From Taklimakanibacter sp050251035 (GTDB lineage: Bacteria > Pseudomonadota > Alphaproteobacteria > Rhizobiales > Aestuariivirgaceae), in NCBI GenBank assembly GCA_050251035.1, contig JBFWNN010000010.1, positions 1-64,000 of the forward strand: a stretch of 64,000 bases of DNA, in the 5' to 3' direction. The notes beneath the pieces are model-generated. The model ran no database searches. It was not told where the DNA came from and was given only the letters and a program-made list of their open reading frames with translations. Positions 43,377 to 51,900 of this stretch are shown here, piece after piece (within the stretch, counting starts at the first letter, position 1; each line of letters starts with the position of its first letter). A program made the translations under genes and the position numbers.

Positions 43377-43877
43377 CTACCGGATCGCCTTTGTATAGGC
43401 CTCCAGGAAATCATCGGCATCGCGCGGGCATCCGCCGCCGCCATCGGGCGGATCGATATAGCGGTCGAGGCTCAGCCCGATCCAGTGCACCTGGCCCGGC
43501 ATGGTGCCGAGGTCGCCCTCCTTCGAGAAGATGCAGAGCGCGATGAGCCGGCCTTCGGCCGATATGGCCAAAGCCGCGTTGTTGTTGCCGCAATTATGGG
43601 CTTCGCAGACCGCGGCGATGAGCCCGTCCTCCCGCTGGGCAATGGGTGTTCCGACGTCGAGATTGTCGATCCAGTCAGCCGTGCCCGACCCTGCGGCACT
43701 ATCGAGAGCGGCCATCACCTTGGGATTCTCGAAGAAGGAGTAGCCGCCTACGACATCGAAAGGATATTTGCCGGCATAGGCGGAAAGATCGTCCGCCGCG
43801 GCCGGGATGTCGGCCGCATGGGCAAGGCCCGTGCTGCAGGACACGCAAAGCAGGCCGAAAAGCTTTGAAAGCTTCAT
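43377..43877 (-). CDS. Ivy-like secreted protein, putative lysozyme inhibitor
   Basis: A 166-residue periplasmic protein with a signal peptide ending LAHA at about residue 21. VCEAHNCGNNNAALAISAEG closely follows the CKPHDC loop region of Ivy, the inhibitor of vertebrate (C-type) lysozyme, including the two disulfide-forming Cys, the His between them and the following beta strand. The protein's KYPFDVVGG...PKVMAALDSA opening also resembles alphaproteobacterial Ivy relatives. Ivy would protect peptidoglycan from host lysozyme or moderate lytic enzymes. The call rests on motif recall. The first 174 bases upstream (43878-44051) are divergent promoter space. Confidence 0.6.
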   Translation of the reverse strand: MKLSKLFGLLCVSCSTGLAHAADIPAAADDLSAYAGKYPFDVVGGYSFFENPKVMAALDSAAGSGTADWIDNLDVGTPIAQREDGLIAAVCEAHNCGNNNAALAISAEGRLIALCIFSKEGDLGTMPGQVHWIGLSLDRYIDPPDGGGGCPRDADDFLEAYTKAIR

Positions 43878-44051
43878 GAAGAGCGCCGGTGGTTGGGTAT
43901 GGGGTCAGTCTAAGCAACCGAATGTGGCGGCGGCGCGGCTATCCGGTTTTTTCACATAAGTCATTGTCATCACATCATAGTTGCTTGTTGCGTATTCCCT
44001 GGCGCGGCCATAATCCAACAGCGTCCGCCCAAGAGGAGAACGCCGTCCCGC

Positions 44052-45773
44052 ATGCCGCATGAAACGCCTCTTATCGCCACGATCGTCATTGGCCTCGGCC
44101 TCGCTTTCATCCTCGGCGCCGTGGCCAACCGGTTCAGGATACCGCCGCTCGTGGGCTATCTGATCGCCGGCATCCTGGTCGGGCCGTTCACGCCGGGCTT
44201 CGTGGCGGACCAGGCCCTGGCGCCGCAGCTCGCGGAAATCGGCGTCATCCTGCTCATGTTCGGCGTCGGCCTGCATTTCTCGCTCAAGGACCTTTTGTCG
44301 GTAAAGGCGATAGCGGTCCCGGGCGCCGTCGTCCAGATCGCCATCGCCACCGCCATGGGCTCGGGCATCGCCTGGTGGCTCGGCTGGACACCGGCCGCGG
44401 GGCTGGTCTTCGGGCTCGCCTTGTCGGTGGCGAGCACCGTCGTGCTGCTTCGGGCCTTGCAGGAACGGCGCATCCTGGAGACCGAGCGCGGCCGCATCGC
44501 CGTCGGCTGGCTCATCGTCGAGGACTTGGCGATGGTGCTGGCGCTGGTGCTGCTGCCGGCGCTGGCGCAGGTGATGCAGTCGGGCGGTGAAGCGCCGCAC
44601 GCCGATCCGCTGGCGGAATATCTGGGATTGGATCTATGGGGCGTGCTTGGCCTCACCTTCGTCAAGGTGGCGCTGTTCGTGGCGCTGATGCTCGTCGTCG
44701 GACGCAAGCTCATCCCCTGGCTCCTGCATTATGTCGCCCATACCGGCTCGCGTGAGCTGTTCCGGCTCGCGGTTCTCGCCATCGCGCTCGGCGTCGCTTT
44801 CGGCGCGGCCAAGCTGTTCGGCGTGTCGCTGGCGCTCGGCGCCTTCTTCGCCGGCATGATCTTGAGCGAATCCCAGCTCAGCCAACGCGCGGCGGAAGAA
44901 TCGCTGCCGCTGCGCGATGCCTTCGCGGTGCTGTTCTTCGTCTCGGCCGGCATGCTGTTCGATCCGATGAGCCTCATGCGCGATCCCTTGCCGATGGTGG
45001 CGACGCTCTTCGTCATCGTGATCGGCAAGTCGCTGGCCGCTTTCCTGATCGTGCTCGCTTTCCGCCATCCGATGATGACGGCCCTCACCATCTCGGCGAG
45101 CCTCGCCCAGATCGGCGAGTTCTCCTTCATCCTGGCGGATGTGGGCCGCGATCTGGGACTCATCCCGTCCGAGGCGCGTGACCTGATCCTGGCCGGGGCG
45201 ATCCTGTCGATCGTGCTCAATCCCCTGGCGTTCGCCGCCCTCGATCTCGTAAAGTCCAGGCTCGACAGAAAGGCTCCGGCCGGCGATGCCGGAGCGCCGG
45301 CCGACCCCGACGAGGACCTTCCCGTCACCCGTCTCGACAAGCATATCGTGCTCGTCGGACATGGCCGCGTCGGCAGCATCGTGAGCGAGGCGCTCGCCCG
45401 GAAAGGGCAAGCCTTCCTCGTGGTCGAGGATGCGAGCTCGCGGGTCGCGGCGCTGCGGGAAAAGGGCATCGAAGTGGTCCCCGCCCATGCGGCGAAGGCT
45501 GAAACGCTCACCGCCGCCAATATCGCCGGCGCCCGCCTCGCCATCCTCGCCATTCCCAACGGCTTCGAGACGGGCCGGGTGGTGGAACTCGCCCGAGCCA
45601 ACAATCCCGGCATCCGGATCATTGCCCGGGCCCATTCCGACGAGGAAGTCGACTATCTCACGAAGCTCGGCGTCGATGTCGTGATCATGGGCGAGCGCGA
45701 GATCGCCCTTGGCATGATCGCGGCCCTGGACCAGCCGGCAACGGCTCATCCAGGTGAGCCCAGTGCGGCCTGA
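44052..45773 (+). CDS. ybaL: CPA2 cation:proton antiporter with TrkA-N domain (YbaL/KefB-like)
   Basis: A 573-residue inner-membrane protein: a sodium/proton-exchanger domain of about twelve helices (residues ~5-385, including GYLIAGILVGPFTPGF) followed by a cytoplasmic TrkA-N NAD-binding domain (~415-540, HIVLVGHGRVGSIVSEAL). This layout is YbaL/KefB/RosB, monovalent cation:H+ antiport under nucleotide or redox control. No ancillary KefF/KefG gene lies beside it. The symbol is given by family resemblance. It is followed by a small membrane-protein gene and a HIT gene on the same strand. Confidence 0.88.
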   Translation: MPHETPLIATIVIGLGLAFILGAVANRFRIPPLVGYLIAGILVGPFTPGFVADQALAPQLAEIGVILLMFGVGLHFSLKDLLSVKAIAVPGAVVQIAIATAMGSGIAWWLGWTPAAGLVFGLALSVASTVVLLRALQERRILETERGRIAVGWLIVEDLAMVLALVLLPALAQVMQSGGEAPHADPLAEYLGLDLWGVLGLTFVKVALFVALMLVVGRKLIPWLLHYVAHTGSRELFRLAVLAIALGVAFGAAKLFGVSLALGAFFAGMILSESQLSQRAAEESLPLRDAFAVLFFVSAGMLFDPMSLMRDPLPMVATLFVIVIGKSLAAFLIVLAFRHPMMTALTISASLAQIGEFSFILADVGRDLGLIPSEARDLILAGAILSIVLNPLAFAALDLVKSRLDRKAPAGDAGAPADPDEDLPVTRLDKHIVLVGHGRVGSIVSEALARKGQAFLVVEDASSRVAALREKGIEVVPAHAAKAETLTAANIAGARLAILAIPNGFETGRVVELARANNPGIRIIARAHSDEEVDYLTKLGVDVVIMGEREIALGMIAALDQPATAHPGEPSAA

Positions 45774-45810
45774 TTTGCAATTTGGGCCGGGGCAGACTAT
45801 CTCTCAGCCC

Positions 45811-46146
45811 ATGGATCAGGAAATCATCAAGCCTCAGGCCCCGCCGGCCCCCAGCTCCCATTCCATGGGTGTTTTCAACAGCTTCCTGTCGGCGGCGGGC
45901 GTGGTGCTCCTGTCGGTGACCAAGCTCGGCGCGGCTTTCGCCGCCGTCATCTGGGCGCTGTCCCAGCTTATGGGGCTGCCCGACATCGTCATGTATGGGC
46001 TGATGGCGCTGGGCCTCATCCCGGTCGTGTGGTCGACCATCTGGATCGCGGGCCGTGCCTGGCATGTCGAGCAGCTGCTCGAAAACGGACAGGATGTCGA
46101 CCGCCCGGTCTTCAAGGCTTTCCATTATTGGAAGAAATCCTCCTAG
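45811..46146 (+). CDS. Small two-helix membrane protein
   Basis: A 111-residue protein with a Pro-rich N-terminus (EIIKPQAPPAPSSHS) and two hydrophobic segments (about residues 28-52 and 60-84), ending in a soluble tail (RPVFKAFHYWKKSS). No family recognised. The ATG giving MDQEIIKP is used although its ribosome site is weak; an in-frame GTG at 45754 would overlap the antiporter gene. It ends four bases before the HIT gene, suggesting co-transcription. Confidence 0.65.
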   Translation: MDQEIIKPQAPPAPSSHSMGVFNSFLSAAGVVLLSVTKLGAAFAAVIWALSQLMGLPDIVMYGLMALGLIPVVWSTIWIAGRAWHVEQLLENGQDVDRPVFKAFHYWKKSS

Positions 46147-46150
46147 CGCC

Positions 46151-46552
46151 ATGTTCCGGCTCGCTGAGCGGCTCGCGGCCGACAGCCTGTTTCTCACCGA
46201 TTGGCCGCTCTGCCAGGTCCGGCTCATGGACGATGCCCGCTTTCCCTGGCTCATCCTGGTGCCGCGTCGGCCGGGACTGGAGGAATGGACCGAGCTCGGG
46301 CCGGAAGATTCAGCACGGCTCGCGCAGGAAATAGGCAAGGCTGGACAGGCGCTGGCGCAGATGTTCAGGCCGACCAAGCTCAATGTCGGGGCCTTGGGCA
46401 ATATCGTGCGCCAGATGCATGTGCATGTCGTGGCTCGTTTCGACACGGATGCCGCCTGGCCGGGACCCGTCTGGGGGCAGGGCGCCAGGGTCCCCTATAA
46501 CAGCGCGGCCAGGGATCGCTCGAGCGCACGCCTCTTGGCGCTGCTCAGCTAG
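46151..46552 (+). CDS. HIT-domain protein (histidine-triad family)
   Basis: A 133-residue HIT-family protein, usually a nucleotide hydrolase or transferase. KLNVGALGNIVRQMHVHVVA carries the triad segment; the first His of the H-x-H-x-H motif is Gln (QMHVHVV), leaving the catalytic second/third His. LILVPRRPGLEEWTEL is the usual preceding strand. The family in alphaproteobacteria is often of this length. Substrate is unknown. An intergenic palindrome follows the gene. Confidence 0.82.
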   Translation: MFRLAERLAADSLFLTDWPLCQVRLMDDARFPWLILVPRRPGLEEWTELGPEDSARLAQEIGKAGQALAQMFRPTKLNVGALGNIVRQMHVHVVARFDTDAAWPGPVWGQGARVPYNSAARDRSSARLLALLS

Positions 46553-46605
46553 ATCGTCGGACGTTCCCTTAGAATCGATCTGACGCTCTAATCTCTTTAG
46601 TTTAC

Positions 46606-46650
46606 GCATCGGATTATCCGAAAACCGCTTCGCCCTTTTCGGTCCGATGC
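46606..46650. repeat. Rhizobial intergenic palindromic repeat
   Basis: GCATCGGATTATCCGAAAA and TTTTCGGTCCGATGC are inverted arms (with a four-base bulge) around a CCGCTTCGCCC loop. Bases nearby (46570-46600, ending in CTTTAG) look like the flank of the same element. Such elements, with the GCATCGGA...TCCGATGC arms, are abundant between genes of Hyphomicrobiales. It lies between convergent genes and can act as a bidirectional terminator. Confidence 0.65.
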
Positions 46651-46658
46651 TCCAACAA

Positions 46659-47171
46659 TCAAGAAGCGCTGTCGCAGGCCTTGGCGATCTGACGCTCGAC
46701 CGCCTTGCGCACCTTGTCCTCGAAATCGGTGTTCCTGGCGATGAGCTTGCCGATGTCGCCTTGCGGCTCGACGTGGAAATCGGTCACGGCGCAGGTCTTG
46801 TTGCTGACCTCGACAGCCACTTCGAAGCTCTCCGCCAGCTCGATATGCACCTCCTCGTCATCGTCGGTCTCGCATTCGACGGCGACGGTGGCCTCGATCC
46901 TCCGGCTCGCCTCGGAGGTGCAGTAATTGATGCTTTCGACCCTGACCGACTTGGTCCGGTCGATCTTGATCTTAATCTTGAACAGGCCGGCATCGACCTT
47001 GTCCTTGAGGCCCTTGCACAGCCTGGCCTTCTCGATCAACGGCTTGAGGGTCTCGGCGACCTCGACATTCTCAGCACGGGTGCAGTCGAACTTCTCTTCC
47101 GCCCTGGCGGGCTGAAGCATTGCGAGCAGTCCAAGGCCGGCGATCGAGAGCGCAATCGACAACGGTTTCAT
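46659..47171 (-). CDS. Secreted protein of unknown function
   Basis: A 170-residue protein with a signal peptide (LSIALSIAGLGLLAMLQPARA) and GAGGA upstream of the ATG at 47171. The mature part has five Cys spread over the chain, charged segments (DDDEEVHIELAESFEVAVEV) and an amphipathic C-terminal helix (DFEDKVRKAVERQIAKACDS). It is beta-rich in the middle. No family recognised and nothing in the neighbourhood, apart from generally envelope-related genes, hints at a role. A longer frame to 47243 has no support. Confidence 0.72.
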   Translation of the reverse strand: MKPLSIALSIAGLGLLAMLQPARAEEKFDCTRAENVEVAETLKPLIEKARLCKGLKDKVDAGLFKIKIKIDRTKSVRVESINYCTSEASRRIEATVAVECETDDDEEVHIELAESFEVAVEVSNKTCAVTDFHVEPQGDIGKLIARNTDFEDKVRKAVERQIAKACDSAS

Positions 47172-47321
47172 CTGGCGGTCCTCGTCATCATTGACCTCTT
47201 GCCTGGCAATTGCGGGGAAATTCCGGCGGCTGCCACTCGGCACTATGACAGTTTATCCGGCTTTCCGGCTAATTTCTGGCCGCTGGCGCTTGTTGTCGAA
47301 TCCATTATGCTGCACCGCCGC

Positions 47322-48008
47322 ATGTCCATCTGGTCCCGCATAAGTCAGGCCATTTCCGTCATTGGCGACTCGATCTCGACCTTCCTCGCGAAGATCGCCC
47401 AGTCGCGCTCCAATCCGGAAATGTCGATCGCCTTCACCATCGGCGTCATCGCGCTGGGCGCCAAGATGGCGAAGGCCGACGGCGTGGTCACCGGGGACGA
47501 GATCGTCGCCTTCAAGCAGGTCTTCCGTGTGCCCGACCGGGAATTGGCCGGCGTGGCGCGCGTGTTCAATCTCGCCAAGCAGGATGTCGCGGGCTACGAC
47601 GCCTATGCACGCCAGCTGGCGCGGCTCTTCGCCCAGCGACCGCAGGTCCTCGAAGACGTCATCGACAGCCTGTTCCACATCGCCAAGGCCGATGGCGCGG
47701 TGCATGAGCGCGAACTCGCCTATCTCGAAAGCGTCGCGGAAATCTTCGGTTTCACCCCTCGCGATTTCGTACGCATCAAGGCGCGCCATCTGGCGCCGGC
47801 GAAGGACGATCCTTATATCATCCTGGGCATCGAGCCCTTTGCCAGCGACGATGAGGTGCGCAAGCACTATCGCAAGCTGGTGCGCGATCATCACCCCGAC
47901 AGGCACATGGCGGCCGGCATGCCGCCCGAGATGATCGATGTCGCGACCGAGCGCCTCGCCCGCATCAATGCCGCCTATGAGATGGTTGCCCGGGAGCGCG
48001 GCCTGTGA
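47322..48008 (+). CDS. TerB-DnaJ domain protein (DjlA-like)
   Basis: A 228-residue protein with an N-terminal TerB-like helical domain (about residues 30-140; two acidic TerB motifs, AKADGVVTGDEIVAFKQVF and AKADGAVHERELAYLESVAE) and a C-terminal J-domain (about 160-228, with KHYRKLVRDHHPDRH containing the HPD triad). The J-domain stimulates DnaK-type chaperones. DjlA itself has an N-terminal membrane helix, which is weak here. ATG 47322 (MSIWSRI) and 47307 are alternatives. The stop overlaps the GTG of the amidase gene (GTGA). Confidence 0.85.
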   Translation: MSIWSRISQAISVIGDSISTFLAKIAQSRSNPEMSIAFTIGVIALGAKMAKADGVVTGDEIVAFKQVFRVPDRELAGVARVFNLAKQDVAGYDAYARQLARLFAQRPQVLEDVIDSLFHIAKADGAVHERELAYLESVAEIFGFTPRDFVRIKARHLAPAKDDPYIILGIEPFASDDEVRKHYRKLVRDHHPDRHMAAGMPPEMIDVATERLARINAAYEMVARERGL

Positions 48009-48763
48009 AGGGGACGTCGCTTCCGCATCGCGTCGTGCCGTCGCCCAATGTCGAGCCGCGCCAGCCGGGCAAAGGGGTGCGTATTCTGCTGCTCCACTAT
48101 ACCGACATGGCAAGCGCCGAGCGGGCCTGCGCCTGGCTGTGCGATCCGATGTCGAAAGTCTCGTGTCACTATCTCATCGACGTCGACGGCGCGATCATCC
48201 AGATGGTCGATGAGGATTTGCGGGCCTGGCATGCCGGGCAATCGGTATGGAAGGGCGAACGCGACATCAATTCCGCGTCGATCGGCATCGAGATCCAAAA
48301 TCGGGGGCACGATCACGGCTATCCTGACTTTCCTCGGGCCCAGATGGCGGCGGTCGTAGACCTTGGACGCGATATCGTCGCGCGGCACGCTATCCCACCC
48401 GAACACGTTCTCGCCCATTCCGACGTGGCGCCGCGCCGAAAGCGCGATCCGGGCGAGAAATTCGACTGGCAGGGCCTTTATGAGCAGGGGCTGGGCCACT
48501 GGGTGCCGCCCCAAAGGCTGGGTAGCGGGCAGTTCCTGCACCAGGGCGACAGCGGCAAGGCCGTCGAGGCGCTGCAAGCGATGCTGGCGCTCTATGGCTA
48601 TGGCATCGAGATCAGCGGTGATTTCGACAAGGACACGGAGGCGGTCGTCACCGCCTTCCAGCGGCATTTCCGGCCGGAGCGCATAGACGGGATCGCCGAC
48701 CGCTCGACCATCGAGACCCTGCGCCACCTCATCGATACCTTGTCAAATTCTGGCGTCGCGTAA
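48005..48763 (+). CDS. N-acetylmuramoyl-L-alanine amidase (AmpD-type) with peptidoglycan-binding domain
   Basis: A 252-residue zinc amidase that cleaves between MurNAc and L-Ala. The Amidase_2 domain (about residues 25-165) has zinc ligands in LLLHYTDM and LAHSDVAPRRKRDPG, plus AWHAGQSVW and the GIEIQNRG strand; a PG_binding_1 domain follows (about 180-248, LHQGDSGKAVEALQAMLALY). No signal peptide is visible, as in AmpD, the cytosolic recycling enzyme. Translation starts at GTG inside the upstream stop. It may be involved in cell-wall recycling. The 48764-48950 spacer before the autotransporter has no gene. Confidence 0.88.
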   Translation: MKGTSLPHRVVPSPNVEPRQPGKGVRILLLHYTDMASAERACAWLCDPMSKVSCHYLIDVDGAIIQMVDEDLRAWHAGQSVWKGERDINSASIGIEIQNRGHDHGYPDFPRAQMAAVVDLGRDIVARHAIPPEHVLAHSDVAPRRKRDPGEKFDWQGLYEQGLGHWVPPQRLGSGQFLHQGDSGKAVEALQAMLALYGYGIEISGDFDKDTEAVVTAFQRHFRPERIDGIADRSTIETLRHLIDTLSNSGVA

Positions 48764-48950
48764 AATTGCTGACCCAATCCCTTTCAGCCCGACCGTGAAA
48801 TCCGATTTGAGACACGGACGCGGATTCGTCCGTAAGCCATCTGTAAGCAGGTGCCGGCCAAGTTTCGCCGCAGGCGCCTTCAGCGCTGGACTGTAGCAAA
48901 AACAGCACAGTCAAAGAGAATTTCCTAAGGGTCAGGTTGCGGGGGCTTAC

Positions 48951-51900
48951 GTGACGAAAAAGTGGCCTAAAGTCCTCCACGGGACGGCGAAGGTTGTAGA
49001 GGCGTGGTCCATGCCACAAGCACAACCGTCGATAAGCTGCGGTTGCCGCGCGACAGGCGCCAGTGTTGTCCGTGTGCTCACCGTTACGGTTGGCTTGACC
49101 TTCATATTTGGGAATCTGGGCGCCGCCAGCGTTGGCGCTCAGGCGATCTTCACCGAGAACGGCGGCACCGGGGACCCGGGTGACAGCGGTGAAAAGGCCG
49201 GGACTGGCGGCACTGGCGGAACCATCATCGAATCAAATGGTGTGAATTTCAATGTTCCCGGCCCGGCATTCGCGGGAACTGCTAATGGCGGTGACGGCGG
49301 GCCGGGCGGCGGGGCCACGGCTCCCGATTTCTGCGACGATGACGGTTGTGATGGCGGCGACGGCGGGCCGGGTGGAACCGTGGACCTCACCAACAGCGGA
49401 AACCTCACGACGTCGAGCAATGGCGCGATCATTGCCATCGCCAATGGTGGCAATGGCGGTCACGGTGGCGATTCGGACATCAACAATGCCGGCGAGGGCG
49501 GAACGGGCGGCATGGGTGGGACCGTCACCGCGCGGAGCTCGACAGGCGCCATCATCACAACCGGCCCGAACTCCGTCGGCATTCTGGTCCTCTCTACTGG
49601 CGGCAGGGGCGGGAATGGTGGCGATTCCGGTGTCTCAGGTGAAGGTGGGACAGGCGGATTCGGCGGGGCCGGCGGCACGGCGACAGTCAACAATTCAAGT
49701 GGCATAACGACATCCGGAAACGGTTCGGCGGGCATTGTTGCGCGCAGCGTCGGCGGTCGTGGCGGTGATGGCGGGGAAGGCGGCGATATCATCGGGCCAG
49801 GCGGTGGCGGTGGTGCCACCGGCAATGGCGGGAATGTCTTCGTCACCAATAGCGGCGTCATCCTGACCAACAACGATAATTCCTTCGGCATTTTCGCCCA
49901 GAGCACGGGTGGCTCGGCGGGGGCCGCCGGCAGCGGGACCATCTTCGGCATCGTCAGTTTCGCCGGTGACACGCAGAGCGGTGGAGCCGGCGGCAACGTG
50001 ACCGTCGACACCACCGGAGGGTCGATCACCACTCACGGCAAGGGATCGGCCGCCATCATGGCGCAGAGTGTTGGCGGCGGCGGCGGTGCCGGCGGCACCG
50101 GTGCCAGTCTCGTCGGCTTCGGCGGCGCCGGTGGCGCAGGTGGCGCCGGCCAGACCGTCAATGTGACGAATCGGGCGGCGCTGGTGACGACCGATCATGG
50201 CTCGGGCGGCATCGTGGCGCAGAGTGTGGGTGGCGGCGGCGGTTCGGCCGGAGCGGCGGCAGGTCTCGTGGCGATCGGTGGCGGTGGCGGCGCGGGTGGA
50301 GCCGGCGGCGCCGTGGATGTCAAGAACTTCAACAGCATCGATGTTTCGGGCAACGGCGCCGATGCCGACTTTGGCAATTATGGCATCTTCGCGCAAAGCC
50401 TCGGCGGCAGCGGCGGCTCGGCGAGCGGGTCCGGCGGACTTGTGGCCATTGGCGGCACCGCGGGCGGCGGCGGCAATGCGAGCACGGTCTCCGTCACCAA
50501 TGACAGCAGCATAATAAGCCACTGCACCGATTGCCGGGATGCGGGCGCCATCTATGCGCAGAGCATCGGCGGCGGTGGCGGGCGCGGCGGCAACAGCGGC
50601 GGCTTGTTCGCGATCGGCGGATCCGGCGGCAGCGGTGGCACCGCAGGTGCCGTTACCGTGACCAACGGCGGCACTCTCGAAACCCATGGGACGTTCTCGC
50701 GCGGGATCTTCGCCCAGAGCATCGGCGGCGGAGGCGGCGATGGCGGCTTTGCCGGCGGCGTCTTCACCGGCGGTGGTGCCGGTGGTGAAGGCGGCAGCGC
50801 CGCGAACCCGTTGCGCATCGGCGGCAAGGGCACTGAAGATATCCGCACCAATCAAATCGGCCAGGGCGTCACCGTCCACAACTCGGGCAAGATCACGACA
50901 ACAGGCGATGCCTCGCAAGGCATTTTCGCCCAAAGTGTCGGCGGCGGCGGCGGCAATGGCGGCGGTTCGGTTTCCGTCGGCGCTTTCCTGGCGGTTGCCG
51001 TCGGCGGCACCGGAGCCATCGGCGGCGATGGCGGGCTGGTGACCGTGAACAATATCTCACAAGCCGGCACGCCCGGTCCGCTCATCCAAACAAGCGGTGA
51101 ACGGTCGGCTGGCATATTCGCGCAAAGCGTCGGCGGCGGCGGCGGCAGCGGCGGCTTCGCCGTGGCGGTCTCGGGCGGCATTTTCGGCGGGCTCACGGCG
51201 GCCATGGGTGGCGATGGCGCGGAAGGTGGCGACGGCGGCGTAGTCGAAGTCCATTCGAATGGAGAGATCAAGACGCTGAAGTCGTTTTCATCCGGCATCT
51301 ATGCCGAGTCGATCGGCGGCGGCGGCGGCCGCGGCGGCTTTTCCGTCGCGGCGGGCGCGACCCTCAACGGTGTGCAGGCGACGCTGAGCTTCGGTGGCGC
51401 CGGCGCCGGTGGCGGCACGGGCAATGAGGTCACGGTCGCCAATGCGTCCAAGATCACGACGGGCTGCGCCGATACGAACTGTGTGTCCGATGAATCGCAT
51501 GGAATTTTCGCGAGCTCGGTCGGCGGTGGCGGCGGGTCGGGCGGTTTCAGCATCGCTGCGGGTGCCGCCACCTATGGCGCCGTCGGTGCCAGCTTCGGTG
51601 GAAATGCCGGAGCCGGAAACAACTCCAACGTCGTGGATGTCGACAATGACGGCGAGATCACCACCTACGGCCAGCAGTCGCATGGCATCCTGGCGCAATC
51701 GATCGGCGGCGGCGGTGGCTCGGGCGGCTTCAGCGGCAGCCTGGCCTTCAGCCTCACCGCCGGCGGCAGCGCGGCTTTGGCCTTCGGCGGTGACGGCGGT
51801 CCGGGCGGCGCCGGCAATACGGTCATCGTCGACAATGACGCCAATATAGAGACTTTCGGGAACGGCTCGAACGGCATCCTGGCGCAGTCGATCGGCGGCG

